Source: Acidobacteriota bacterium (lineage in GTDB: Bacteria > Acidobacteriota > Terriglobia > Terriglobales > Acidobacteriaceae). From it: DNA of 48,477 nt. The first letter of the stretch is position 1. Every line of letters begins with the position of its first letter. Under the pieces are notes generated by a model, which was given only the letters and a program-made list of their open reading frames with translations, had not been told where the DNA came from and did no database searches. Shown here in pieces: positions 27,992-35,953 of the stretch. The stretch spans positions 1-48,477 of the forward strand of contig QHZY01000004.1 in NCBI GenBank assembly GCA_003224855.1, given 5' to 3'. Both the position numbers and the translations under genes were made by a program.

Positions 27992-28168
27992 ATGGGCGAA
28001 ATGCCCAAAAAGCGAAAGAAGAAGTTCAGCGCGGTCAAAGCGGTAAAGGCGCTGGCCCGCGAACGCCTGGGTGCGCCGCGGCCCGGGCAGTTACTGGAAG
28101 ATGGCCGGAACAAGACAGCGGAGAAACATAAGAAGAACCTGTCGCAACTGCTCTCCGACGAACAGTAA
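27992..28168 (+). CDS. Very small basic protein
   Basis: A 58-codon frame (55 if ATG at 28001 is used) encoding a Lys/Arg-rich N-terminus (MPKKRKKKFSAVKAVKALAR) and a charged C-terminus ending NLSQLLSDEQ. The composition is not that of a random frame, and similar KKRKKK-type small proteins are, to my recollection, found in related genomes. It ends three bases before the convergent anti-sigma stop. It may bind nucleic acids or ribosomes; function unknown. No strong Shine-Dalgarno sequence precedes either start. Confidence 0.5.
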   Translation: MGEMPKKRKKKFSAVKAVKALARERLGAPRPGQLLEDGRNKTAEKHKKNLSQLLSDEQ

Positions 28169-28171
28169 AGC

Positions 28172-28711
28172 CTATCGTCGCAGATATTCGCGCAGGCAAC
28201 GCACGCACGGCACATAGCCGGCCCGCATGGCGTCAGCGGCAGCAATCAGGCGGACTTTGTCGCTCGACTGGTGAATGAACTTGCAACCCGGGACATGAAA
28301 CGTTTTTCCGTCGGCTGCCACTTCGACCATCATTGCCGCCGGAATTTTTTGCGCCTGTTCGGAATGTTGCGATCGCAGTGCCTGCACGGTCGAAGTGGTC
28401 GCCTTTCCCAGAGCGAAGGTGCCGGAAACGATGGCCAGCGCGGCCACTGCTACCAGCCATCCGTAAGCCGTGCCTTTCGAAGGAATAAACAATGGCAGGC
28501 GCTGTTGCCACTTCTGAGTAAAGTTTGCAGGCAGTTCGATCACACGGTCATCTCCATAAAGCCTCACTACATTTCTGGTTCCTTCAAGTACGGCGGTGCA
28601 GTGCTTGCAACCGCGAACGTGATTTTCAATCGCCTGACGCAGTTCGGCAGAGAGATCGCCATCCAGGTAGTTGGAAATCTGCTGCCACACCTCTGCGCAA
28701 TTCACTACCAT
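28172..28711 (-). CDS. Zinc anti-sigma factor with C-terminal Ada-like cysteine domain
   Basis: A 179-residue single-pass anti-sigma factor. The cytoplasmic N-terminus has the ZAS-type H31-x3-C35-x2-C38 motif (HVRGCKHC) that binds the sigma factor. A transmembrane helix spans about 82-103 (YGWLVAVAALAIVSGTFALG). The predicted periplasmic tail has FHVPGCKFIH (138-147) and GYVPCVRC (165-172), which resembles the zinc-binding, cysteine-reactive domain of Ada and small relatives. So the tail may sense metal, alkylation or oxidants. The start at 28711 has GGGAG upstream and overlaps the sigma-factor stop by seven bases. An upstream start at 28750 would overlap further and is less likely. Confidence 0.85.
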   Translation of the reverse strand: MVVNCAEVWQQISNYLDGDLSAELRQAIENHVRGCKHCTAVLEGTRNVVRLYGDDRVIELPANFTQKWQQRLPLFIPSKGTAYGWLVAVAALAIVSGTFALGKATTSTVQALRSQHSEQAQKIPAAMMVEVAADGKTFHVPGCKFIHQSSDKVRLIAAADAMRAGYVPCVRCLREYLRR

Positions 28712-29367
28712 GGCTTTTCTCCCTTCTGAAATGGAACGTGGCCTGGCCAACCGTCGCGCAACGCCGGAGCCAGGATATCCCGCAGCATCAGGCGGGCGCG
28801 CAACAGCCGCGTCTTGACGTTGGCGACCGAAATGGCAAGCGCTTTGGCGGTTTCCTCGATACTCAGCTGTTCGATATCGCGCAGCACGAACACCGAACGG
28901 TATTTTTCGCCCAGGCTCGCCAATGCCTGCGCGAGCAAGGCGCGGATTTCTTTTCTCTCCAGCGTCTCCGGCGGGGTCTCGCGCCAGTCCGCGAACTCCC
29001 TGGGAACATAATCCTCCTCGCCGTCGTGGGTATCGTCAAGCGAATCGTACAGGTTGGCATGATTCTTGCGCTGGCGCATGCGCGCCTGGTTGATGGTGAT
29101 CTGGATCAGCCAGGTGCTGAACTTAGCCTCGGCGCGAAACTGGTGAAGATGGGTAAACGCCTTCACGATAGCTTCCTGGGCTATATCCTCGGCGTCCGCC
29201 TCGTTGCGCAAAAGCGCCAGAGCCGCAGCGTAAACGCGGCGCTCGTAGGGCTTAACCAGTTCAGTGAATGCGTCGCGGTCGCCCTGAAGCGTACGGCGAA
29301 TCAGGGCCGCCTCACGCTGATTTTGCGGCGGCGGAATTGGGCTCGGAGCTGTGCTCAATGAAAGCAT
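28705..29367 (-). CDS. ECF-family RNA polymerase sigma factor
   Basis: A 220-residue sigma-70 group 4 protein. Region 2 covers about 34-98 with the motif ADAEDIAQEAIVKAF and FSTWLIQITINQA. Region 4 covers about 135-190 with LGEKYRSVFVLRDIEQLSIE and the helix-turn-helix ETAKALAISVANVKTRLLRAR. A linker rich in Asp/Glu (DDTHDGEEDY) joins them, and the first 15 residues are a Pro-rich tail. It is followed and overlapped by the anti-sigma gene, the usual arrangement. It starts three bases after the stop of the cytochrome b gene, so the whole set from the molybdopterin enzyme on is likely one transcript. Target promoters are not evident here. Confidence 0.95.
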   Translation of the reverse strand: MLSLSTAPSPIPPPQNQREAALIRRTLQGDRDAFTELVKPYERRVYAAALALLRNEADAEDIAQEAIVKAFTHLHQFRAEAKFSTWLIQITINQARMRQRKNHANLYDSLDDTHDGEEDYVPREFADWRETPPETLERKEIRALLAQALASLGEKYRSVFVLRDIEQLSIEETAKALAISVANVKTRLLRARLMLRDILAPALRDGWPGHVPFQKGEKPW

Positions 29368-29370
29368 CGT

Positions 29371-30066
29371 TTAACGCGAAACGTATTCAGGGTTTTTCTT
29401 CCATCCGGTCAGCATTGACATAAAGTTATTCCAGCCATGCAGCACAACCATGATCAAGTGTCCGAGCAGAAAAAACAGAATTGCCCACATCACCGCAAAG
29501 TGCCAGATGCGCGCGTAATGAAAGCCGCCCATTGGCCATGCCAGCCACGAGAACTGCACCGGTTTCCAGATCGCCAGCCCGCTGAGAACGGAAAGTACGC
29601 CGAGCACCAGCACCGAACTGTAGGCAAGCTTCTGCAGCGGGTTATAGACGTGGCGGGGCTCAGGCTTAGGGCCGAAAAAGAAGTAATAATGGACCATCGG
29701 CCACACGCCGCGAATGTCGCCCGCTGTGAACAGAACCTGGCGATAATTTCCGCTGAACAGCTGATAGCAGAAATAGAAAAGGCCGGTGGCGATGTAAATC
29801 CACATAAAAGTCAGGTGCCACTGCAAGCCGCCGCCCAGCCAGCCTCCCAGCGCGAAAGCTTTCGGCCAGTGCAGCAGATCTTTTTGCGGGATCTTTGCGC
29901 CGAAGCTGGGAAAGGCGCGAAAAATCTGAAAGCCGCTGCCGACCAGCACCAGCAGCGCGATCGAATTCACCCAGTGGCAGAAGCGCACCGGCCAGGGATG
30001 CTCGTAAACCGCGAGCTCTGTGTTTTCTGACTTCGGCGCGGTGACTTCGAAAGTAGTTTCAGGCAT
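29371..30066 (-). CDS. Membrane cytochrome b (Ni-hydrogenase/thiosulfate-reductase type)
   Basis: A 231-residue four- to five-helix membrane cytochrome b (PF01292). Heme ligand candidates are His in RFCHWVNSIA, QWHLTFMW, and the C-terminal HFAVMWAILFFLLGH. It would take electrons from quinone and feed the periplasmic molybdopterin enzyme coded just upstream. This is the same logic as MsrP-MsrQ, but with a different membrane partner from MsrQ/YedZ (a ferric-reductase-like protein). ATG at 30066 gives the natural N-terminus MPETTFEVTAPK; the longer frame to 30138 overlaps the upstream gene. Ten bases separate the two genes. Confidence 0.88.
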   Translation of the reverse strand: MPETTFEVTAPKSENTELAVYEHPWPVRFCHWVNSIALLVLVGSGFQIFRAFPSFGAKIPQKDLLHWPKAFALGGWLGGGLQWHLTFMWIYIATGLFYFCYQLFSGNYRQVLFTAGDIRGVWPMVHYYFFFGPKPEPRHVYNPLQKLAYSSVLVLGVLSVLSGLAIWKPVQFSWLAWPMGGFHYARIWHFAVMWAILFFLLGHLIMVVLHGWNNFMSMLTGWKKNPEYVSR

Positions 30067-30076
30067 AGCGATCAAA

Positions 30077-30796
30077 CTACAGTCCGTAAAACGAGGAATA
30101 CCCCTGGTCCTCCCAGTACCCGACTCGCGGCAAGACATTCGTGACTTTCAGGTCAGTCAGATACTTGGCCTGCTTGTAACCGATTTTGGTCGGAATAGTT
30201 AAACGCAGCGGCGCTCCGTGCTCGCGAGTCAGCGGACGATCGTACATTTCGTAGCAGAGCAGCGTCTGAGGATGCAGAGCAGTAGCCATGTCAATGGATT
30301 CGTAATAGTCGTCCGCGCACTCCACATAGATGAAACGTGAATTCAAGTCGGCATCAATCGACTTCAGGAAGTCAGAAAGCCGGGTCCCGCCAAAGCGGCC
30401 AATCACGTCCCAACCCTCCACACAGACATGGCGCGTGTTCTGCCGGATTTTGGGTAGCGCCTGAATCTGCGCGAGCGTGTATTCGCCGGGCTTCTGCACT
30501 GCGCCGCTGACCGTGAGAGTCCAGGCCTCGAGATCGACCCCGGGATCGTCGACGTCGTAATCGTTTATCGGGAAGGTAGTGAACGGCGCGACTTCGGAAT
30601 CGGAAAATGTGGGGGCCAGATGATTGCGGCGAAAAAGCAGCTCGGATGCCCAGTCGCTAAACCCAAGGCCCGCCTTCAGCAAAGGTTGCTGCAATTTGGG
30701 AATGGCAAAGGCCCCCAGAGCTAAAACAGGCGTGAGCTTCAGCAGTTCGCGGCGGGTGGTGCTGTTGAACCGGCGCGAGTCAATGGCCTTAGTCAT
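30077..30796 (-). CDS. Tat-exported molybdopterin oxidoreductase (sulfite oxidase/MsrP family)
   Basis: A 239-residue protein with a twin-arginine-type leader (TTRRELLK, Arg 15-16, then hydrophobic LTPVLALGAFAI), so it is exported folded. The molybdopterin domain (PF00174) has the Mo-ligand Cys in RHVCVEGW (C125), then GRFGGTRLSDFL and the substrate/cofactor part CYEMYDRPLTREHGAPLRL. Length fits the small, single-domain YedY/MsrP type. MsrP repairs methionine sulfoxide in periplasmic proteins; other members act on sulfite or other substrates. It is the first gene of an operon with cytochrome b and the sigma/anti-sigma pair. Substrate is inferred, not proven. Confidence 0.88.
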   Translation of the reverse strand: MTKAIDSRRFNSTTRRELLKLTPVLALGAFAIPKLQQPLLKAGLGFSDWASELLFRRNHLAPTFSDSEVAPFTTFPINDYDVDDPGVDLEAWTLTVSGAVQKPGEYTLAQIQALPKIRQNTRHVCVEGWDVIGRFGGTRLSDFLKSIDADLNSRFIYVECADDYYESIDMATALHPQTLLCYEMYDRPLTREHGAPLRLTIPTKIGYKQAKYLTDLKVTNVLPRVGYWEDQGYSSFYGL

Positions 30797-30876
30797 GGAA
30801 GCGACAGTTTACCTTCGTCGTAGGATGTGCAGGCAGGGAAAAAGTGACATTGAATTGCGTCGTGCTTTGCGCCATT

Positions 30877-30900
30877 GGAGAGCGGCAGGCCGCTGTCTCC
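30877..30900 (-). terminator. Hairpin after the threonine aldolase gene
   Basis: GGAG-AGCGGC pairs with GCCGCT-CTCC around a two-base AG turn, with a two-base GT bulge. It lies about 30 bases beyond the minus-strand stop at 30931. No T-tract follows, so strength is uncertain. Confidence 0.45.
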
Positions 30901-30930
30901 AACGCAGGACTTGGCAGGGTAGATCGGGGC

Positions 30931-31962
30931 CTACCTGAGTACGCTCGCAACGAACTTGCAGAACTCCGTTACATCCTGTTCGGTAGTGTCGAATGAGCAC
31001 ATCCAGCGCACGATCGACTGCTCTTCGTTCCACACGTAAAAGAAGTAGCGCTTCTGGATTTTGCGAATGGCGCTGCGCGGAATTTTCGCAAAAACCCCGT
31101 TGGCTTCCACCGGATAAACAATTTTGACCTGTGAGATCTTGCGCAATTCGCGTTCCAGCAATTTCGCCATGCGATTGGAATGGCGGGCATTTTTCTGCCA
31201 CAAATCGTTGCTGAGCAGAGCATCGAGTTGCGCGGAAATGAAACGCATCTTCGAAGCCAGCTGCATTCCCTGCTTGCGGGAATAAAGAAAATCCTGGGCC
31301 AGTTCGCGCTGGAAGAACACCACCGCTTCGGCGCCCAGCGCGCCGTTCTTGGTCCCGCCGAATGAAAGCACATCCACTCCCAGGTCGCGCGTGCTCTCGC
31401 GCAAAGTCCGGCCCTGGCTGGCCGCGGCATTGGCAATGCGCGCGCCATCCATGTGCAGCAACATTCCGTTCTGGTGAATGTAGGCGGCGAGTTTGCGTAC
31501 TTCCTCCGCTTTGTAAACCGTGCCGACCTCGGTAGCCTGAGTGATCGAGACTACATGGGGCTGCACGTGGTGCTGGTCGCCGATGCCATGAAATGCGCCG
31601 CGAATGGACTCGACTGTAAGCTTGCCTTCTCTGGTGGCCAGCGGAATCAGCTTGCAGCCGGTAAATCTTTCCGGAGCGCCACATTCATCGTTGTAAATGT
31701 GCGCCGCCTCGCTGCAGATTATCGCGTGGAACGGATCAGTCAGGGCCTTCAGGCTGAGGCAGTTGGCGGCAGTGCCGTTGAAAACGAAAAACACCTCGCA
31801 GTCATCGCCGAAATGCCGGCGAAAGTTGGCGACTGCCGCGGCTGTGACCGGATCGTCGCCATAGCCCACCGCATGTCCACGGTTTACTTCCGAGATCGCT
31901 CGAATGATTTCAGGATGAACGCCGGCATTATTGTCGCTGGCGAAACTGCGCGCAGGTTTCAT
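30931..31962 (-). CDS. Low-specificity L-threonine aldolase
   Basis: A 343-residue PLP enzyme of the beta-eliminating lyase fold that cleaves L-threonine or allo-threonine to glycine and acetaldehyde. N-terminal SFASDNNAGVHPEI and GYGDDPVT are typical. The cofactor site includes FVFNGTAANCLSL, HMDGARIANAA (Asp172 on the pyridine ring) and the Schiff-base Lys205 in SFGGTKNGALG. Length is normal. ATG at 31962. Neighbours are not metabolically related, so it is probably its own unit. The exact substrate preference (L-allo or D) cannot be read from sequence. Confidence 0.93.
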   Translation of the reverse strand: MKPARSFASDNNAGVHPEIIRAISEVNRGHAVGYGDDPVTAAAVANFRRHFGDDCEVFFVFNGTAANCLSLKALTDPFHAIICSEAAHIYNDECGAPERFTGCKLIPLATREGKLTVESIRGAFHGIGDQHHVQPHVVSITQATEVGTVYKAEEVRKLAAYIHQNGMLLHMDGARIANAAASQGRTLRESTRDLGVDVLSFGGTKNGALGAEAVVFFQRELAQDFLYSRKQGMQLASKMRFISAQLDALLSNDLWQKNARHSNRMAKLLERELRKISQVKIVYPVEANGVFAKIPRSAIRKIQKRYFFYVWNEEQSIVRWMCSFDTTEQDVTEFCKFVASVLR

Positions 31963-32013
31963 GACTGCAACAATTTACCAGAGTTGGCGGGCTGCTCCGC
32001 GCGCCGCAGCAGC

Positions 32014-32781
32014 TCACTTGCCGGCTTCTAACCTTTGCATGGCGGCGCCCAGAATCTGCTTCTGCCCGCTTTGCTGAACAAAGGCGATAACCCGCAGATT
32101 CGCCGCGTCACCCGGTTGCGCAAGTTTGAGTTTGACTTCAGCGTCAAAGCCATGCGCTTGATCCACTGACCCGGCTTTCACCAGCTGTTGCACTACTCCT
32201 GCGTGACTCAAATGGCGACCGCTGTTCTCTCCGCGCAGGACTTGTGATTCGGCATGGTTCAGGGCAAGCGCAACCATCACGTCGGCAGATTTTCCGTCGC
32301 CAGGTAAACGGTCAGCGTGAACGCGAGCGCGCACCATTCCGGACTGCAGGGAAACGTCCGACACTGACACCTCGAGATTCTGGCGTTTGCGCGCCTTCTC
32401 GATCTCCTGCTTAGCCTGTTCAGAATCGCTGCCGGTGAACTGTGCGGTGCCGCCGACAACCATCTGGGGCGTGTAAACCGTGGCCAATCCGAAGCTGCCG
32501 GAATAAGCGCTCTGGCGATCACTGAAAAACTTCGACGAATACGGATCTTTCCAGCCGATATGGTTCCAGTAGTCCACATGTTCACTGAGCACGATGATTT
32601 GCGCACCTGAAATTGGCTGGGCCTGATCGAAACGCAGCAGCAGCGCGTCTGCGGGAGGACAACTGGAGCAGCCTTCTGAAGTAAACAGCTCCACTACCAC
32701 CGGCTTACTTGCTGATGGTGCATCCGCCGCAGCAAGCCAGGTAGCAGACAGCAACAGTGACATAAAGACGATTGTGCGCAT
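32014..32781 (-). CDS. DUF1223 secreted thioredoxin-like protein
   Basis: A 255-residue protein of the DUF1223 (PF06764) family with a signal peptide (TIVFMSLLLSATWLAAA). A thioredoxin-like CxxC lies in VELFTSEGCSSCPPADALLL (C38, C41), followed by LSEHVDYWNHIGWKDPYSS and TPQMVVGG. The C-terminal 110 residues form a second beta-rich domain. The cellular role of the family is not settled; a periplasmic thiol function is likely. ATG at 32781. It is divergent from the CRTAC1 gene with a 72-base gap. Confidence 0.9.
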   Translation of the reverse strand: MRTIVFMSLLLSATWLAAADAPSASKPVVVELFTSEGCSSCPPADALLLRFDQAQPISGAQIIVLSEHVDYWNHIGWKDPYSSKFFSDRQSAYSGSFGLATVYTPQMVVGGTAQFTGSDSEQAKQEIEKARKRQNLEVSVSDVSLQSGMVRARVHADRLPGDGKSADVMVALALNHAESQVLRGENSGRHLSHAGVVQQLVKAGSVDQAHGFDAEVKLKLAQPGDAANLRVIAFVQQSGQKQILGAAMQRLEAGK

Positions 32782-32829
32782 ACCTAAGCAGACGTTTGCT
32801 GGGCGACAAAGTTACATCTGCGGCTCATC

Positions 32830-32835
32830 TATAAT
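32830..32835 (+). promoter_or_regulatory. Possible -10 element before the CRTAC1 gene
   Basis: A perfect TATAAT lies 18 bases before the ATG at 32854, in a 72-base divergent gap. No good -35 sequence at normal spacing is seen, so this is a weak call. Confidence 0.3.
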
Positions 32836-32853
32836 CGCAGCACGCTTGCCATC

Positions 32854-34566
32854 ATGCGTTTATCCGGCATTTTTCTCTTCTTCACGGCTGCCATTGCTTT
32901 GATGCAGCCTGCTGCCAACACCCCGCCATTGCCGAAATTCAACGATATCGGCCGGGAAGCTGGCCTGACGGCTTCGCACATTTCTTCGGCGGAAAAGAAA
33001 TATATCGTCGAGTCTATGAGCGGGGGCGCGGGACTCATCGACTGCGATGGCGACGGAAAGCTCGACATCATTACCGTAAACGGTTCCACCATCGATCGCT
33101 TCCGCGTCGGTGGCGATCCCATGATCACTCTTTATCATCAGGGCGCGAACCTGAAGTTTACCGACATTACTCAATCCGCCGGACTTGCCCGCAAGGGATG
33201 GGGCATGGGCGTAGCGGTCGCAGATTACGATAATGACGGACATCCGGATATTTACGTCACCGGCTATGGCGGCAACGCGCTTTATCACAATCTTGGTAAC
33301 TGCAAGTTTGCAGATGTAACAGACAAGGCAGGCGTAGCCGGGGGAGGATTCAGCACCGGCGCGGCCTGGGCGGATTACGATGGTGACGGGCTGGTGGACC
33401 TGTACGTCTCGCGCTACGTTCATTTCGATATTCAAAATCTTCCGCTGTTCGGAAGCGACGAGAAGCACTGCCGCTTCAAAGGAATTCTGGTGCAGTGCGG
33501 CCCCTGGGGAATGGTCGGGGAGTCGGATTTTCTTTTTCACAATCGCGGCGACGGAACCTTTGAAGAAGTCTCCAGGAAATCAGGGGCGGAAGACAAAAAC
33601 AAGTATTACGGCTTAGGGGTCATCTGGGGAGACTACGACAATGACGGCTGGCCGGATCTTTACGTCGCCAATGATGCCGGTCCGAATTATTTATTTCATA
33701 ACAAGCATAACGGCACCTTCGAAGAGATTGGAATGCTTTCCGGAATTGCTCTGAGTGGAGACGGCCAGGAACAAGGTTCCATGGGCGTGGACTGGGGTGA
33801 CTACCTGCACGAGGGCCGGCTTGCGATGTTCATCACCAACTTTACCGAGCAACCCGACACGCTGTACCGAGATCTCGGAAAAGACAGCTTTGCGGACGTG
33901 AGCTGGGCGGCGAAACTGGCGCAACCAACCTATCCCCTGGTCGGATGGGGAACCGCTTTCTTCGACATGGATAACGACGGCTGGCTGGATATCTTCATCG
34001 CCAATGGACACGTCTATCCCCAGGTAGATTCGATTCCCGGCGGCGCTCCTTATCGCGAGCCTGTTCAGCTATTCCGTAACAATCGCAACGGCGCCTTTGA
34101 AAACGTCTCCTCGGCGCTCGCCGATCTGCCACCTGAAAGTAGACGAGGCGCGGCCTTTGGGGACATCAACAATGACGGCATGGTCGATGTTGTAGTGATC
34201 AATGTCGGTTCGCCGCCCAGCTTACTTCTGAACACCAGCAGCAACACCAATCACCGGGTGCTGTTTCAGCTGCAGGGTACCAAGAGCAACCGGATGGCAA
34301 TCGGCGCGCGGGTCACGGTCAAAGCAGGTGACCTGGTCCAAATGAACGAGGTGCGCGCAGGTGGCAGCTACCTGTCGCAGAACGATCCACGGTTGCACTT
34401 CGGCCTCGGGCAGCAGAGCAGGATGGCCAAGGTTGAGGTCCGCTGGCCGAGCGGCAGCACCGAAGTATTGAATGATCTTCCGGCCGACTTCATTTACACG
34501 ATCGTTGAGGGCCGGGGGATCCAGAATAGAACTCCGCTACCCACTAGCATCTTGCCTTCTAAGTAG
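32854..34566 (+). CDS. Secreted CRTAC1-type protein with FG-GAP repeats and ASPIC/UnbV domain
   Basis: A 570-residue exported protein with a signal peptide (LSGIFLFFTAAIALMQPAAN). It has at least five Ca-binding FG-GAP/VCBS repeats, such as DYDNDGHPDIYVTG, DYDGDGLVDLYVSR, DYDNDGWPDLYVAND, DMDNDGWLDIFIANG and DINNDGMVDVVVIN, which form a seven-bladed propeller. The C-terminus is an ASPIC/UnbV domain (IGARVTVKAGDL, EVRAGGSYLSQNDPRLHFGL). Such proteins are common in Acidobacteriota and are thought to act in adhesion or surface interactions; no enzyme role is known. The fold should depend on Ca2+. Confidence 0.93.
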   Translation: MRLSGIFLFFTAAIALMQPAANTPPLPKFNDIGREAGLTASHISSAEKKYIVESMSGGAGLIDCDGDGKLDIITVNGSTIDRFRVGGDPMITLYHQGANLKFTDITQSAGLARKGWGMGVAVADYDNDGHPDIYVTGYGGNALYHNLGNCKFADVTDKAGVAGGGFSTGAAWADYDGDGLVDLYVSRYVHFDIQNLPLFGSDEKHCRFKGILVQCGPWGMVGESDFLFHNRGDGTFEEVSRKSGAEDKNKYYGLGVIWGDYDNDGWPDLYVANDAGPNYLFHNKHNGTFEEIGMLSGIALSGDGQEQGSMGVDWGDYLHEGRLAMFITNFTEQPDTLYRDLGKDSFADVSWAAKLAQPTYPLVGWGTAFFDMDNDGWLDIFIANGHVYPQVDSIPGGAPYREPVQLFRNNRNGAFENVSSALADLPPESRRGAAFGDINNDGMVDVVVINVGSPPSLLLNTSSNTNHRVLFQLQGTKSNRMAIGARVTVKAGDLVQMNEVRAGGSYLSQNDPRLHFGLGQQSRMAKVEVRWPSGSTEVLNDLPADFIYTIVEGRGIQNRTPLPTSILPSK

Positions 34567-34621
34567 TTAGCGGTTGCGCACTTATCTGGACGGTAGGAGC
34601 AAAAGTATGCGGGCCTCCGGC

Positions 34622-34656
34622 ATTGATCATTGATCCATTGATCATTGATCATTGAT
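34622..34656. repeat. Heptamer tandem repeat ATTGATC
   Basis: The 7-base unit ATTGATC occurs twice in a row, then after one extra C twice more, then once partially (ATTGAT). Four GATC sites fall within it. It lies in the 190-base gap between the convergent CRTAC1 and alcohol dehydrogenase genes. It resembles the short tandem repeats of some bacterial intergenic regions. Confidence 0.7.
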
Positions 34657-34704
34657 AAAGAGTTCAAGACCATCGACTTTCTTACTCTGCTCGATCTCGA
34701 ATCG

Positions 34705-34732
34705 CTTCATCCCCGGATGAAGGCCCGCCTTC
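34705..34732. terminator. Overlapping hairpins between convergent genes
   Basis: Two stems share bases: CTTCATCC / GGATGAAG with a CC turn (34705-34722) and GAAGGC / GCCTTC with a CC turn (34719-34732). Both lie between the convergent CRTAC1 and alcohol dehydrogenase genes and could end transcription from either side. The two stems cannot form fully at once. Confidence 0.5.
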
Positions 34733-34756
34733 TTGTTCGAGCCTGACCAACTTCAA

Positions 34757-35953
34757 TCAGGCCGCATGTCCGTTTGTCCACGGATCAAGCACGACCTTAG
34801 TGCAACGGTCCTGCTTGTCTCGGAATATTTTGTACATTTCCGGAGCACGATCGATCGGCACCCGATGGCTGATCACGAAGCTGGGATCGATCTCGTCGTT
34901 CTGGATCCGCTGAAACAAGTCGCCCATGAAGCGCATCATGTGCGTCTGGCCGGTTTTCAGGGTCAGCCCTTTGTTCATAAAGGCGCCAAGCGGGATCATG
35001 TCGTCAAAGCCGGCATATACGCCGGGAACCGAAACCGTTCCGCCTTTGCGACAGGCCTGGATGCATTCCCGCAACACCAGCGGCCGATCGGTTTCAACCT
35101 TCACCGCCTGCTTCGCCTTGTCTAGTAGATAGGTCAGACCCTTGCCGTGCGCCTCCATGCCGACAGCATCCATGCAGGAGTCGGGACCTATGTTTGAGGT
35201 CATCTCTTTCAAAGTTCCCAGGACACTATCAACCTCTTCATAATTGATGGTTTCAGCTCCGCCCTGTTCGGCTTGTTGCAGACGATAACGGAAGCGATCG
35301 ATGGCGATCACCCGTTCTGCTCCCAGCATGAACGCGCTGCGAATAGCAAACTGGCCGACCGGGCCGCAACCCCAGATTGCAACCGTGTCCCCGGGCTTGA
35401 TGTCACAGTTGAGCGCTCCAAAGTACCCGGTCGGGAAGATGTCCGACAAGAACAGTACTTTGTCGTCCGGAATTCCCGATGGTATTTTCAGCGGTCCAAC
35501 ATCTGCGAACGGAACGCGCGCAAACTGGGCCTGCCCACCCGCATATCCGCCCATCATGTGGGTGTAGCCGAACAGTCCGGAGGGCGAGTAGCCCATCATC
35601 TTCTCGGCAATCCAGTAGTTAGGATTGGAGTTGTCGCAACAGGACCAGAGCTGATGCTTGCAGAAGAAGCAGTTTCCGCACGCGATGGTGAATGGAACAA
35701 CCACCCGATCGCCAATCTTCAACTTCTCTTTATTTACACCGGGGCCCACCTCCACCACTTCTCCCATGAACTCATGGCCCATGATGTCGCCCTGCTCCAT
35801 GGTGGGAACGTAACCGTTATAGAGATGCAGGTCCGAACCGCAAATTGCAGTGCTGGTGATACGAACTATGGCGTCGCGGGGATTGATGATCTCCGGATCC
35901 GGAACGGTTTCAACACTCATTTTTTCTATGCCCAGCCAACACACTGCTTTCAT
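34757..35953 (-). CDS. Zinc-dependent alcohol dehydrogenase
   Basis: A 398-residue medium-chain dehydrogenase of the formaldehyde-dehydrogenase-like subgroup. Catalytic zinc ligands are C38 and H60-E61 ([23 protein letters not shown]); the structural zinc loop is C92-x2-C95-x2-C98-x6/7-C105/106 ([16 protein letters not shown]). The Rossmann motif is [11 protein letters not shown]. In subgroup members the substrate is a simple aldehyde or alcohol, with NAD as acceptor; no glutathione-site claim is made. The ATG at 35953 overlaps the SRPBCC gene stop by four bases, so they are translated together. A long insert near residue 250 is typical of the subgroup. Confidence 0.93.
   Translation of the reverse strand: MKAVCWLGIEKMSVETVPDPEIINPRDAIVRITSTAICGSDLHLYNGYVPTMEQGDIMGHEFMGEVVEVGPGVNKEKLKIGDRVVVPFTIACGNCFFCKHQLWSCCDNSNPNYWIAEKMMGYSPSGLFGYTHMMGGYAGGQAQFARVPFADVGPLKIPSGIPDDKVLFLSDIFPTGYFGALNCDIKPGDTVAIWGCGPVGQFAIRSAFMLGAERVIAIDRFRYRLQQAEQGGAETINYEEVDSVLGTLKEMTSNIGPDSCMDAVGMEAHGKGLTYLLDKAKQAVKVETDRPLVLRECIQACRKGGTVSVPGVYAGFDDMIPLGAFMNKGLTLKTGQTHMMRFMGDLFQRIQNDEIDPSFVISHRVPIDRAPEMYKIFRDKQDRCTKVVLDPWTNGHAA

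Noticed and set aside
30809-31684. A 291-codon minus-strand frame over the threonine aldolase gene
   Set aside because: It is Arg-rich, has no family features and lies in another frame of a clear PLP enzyme.
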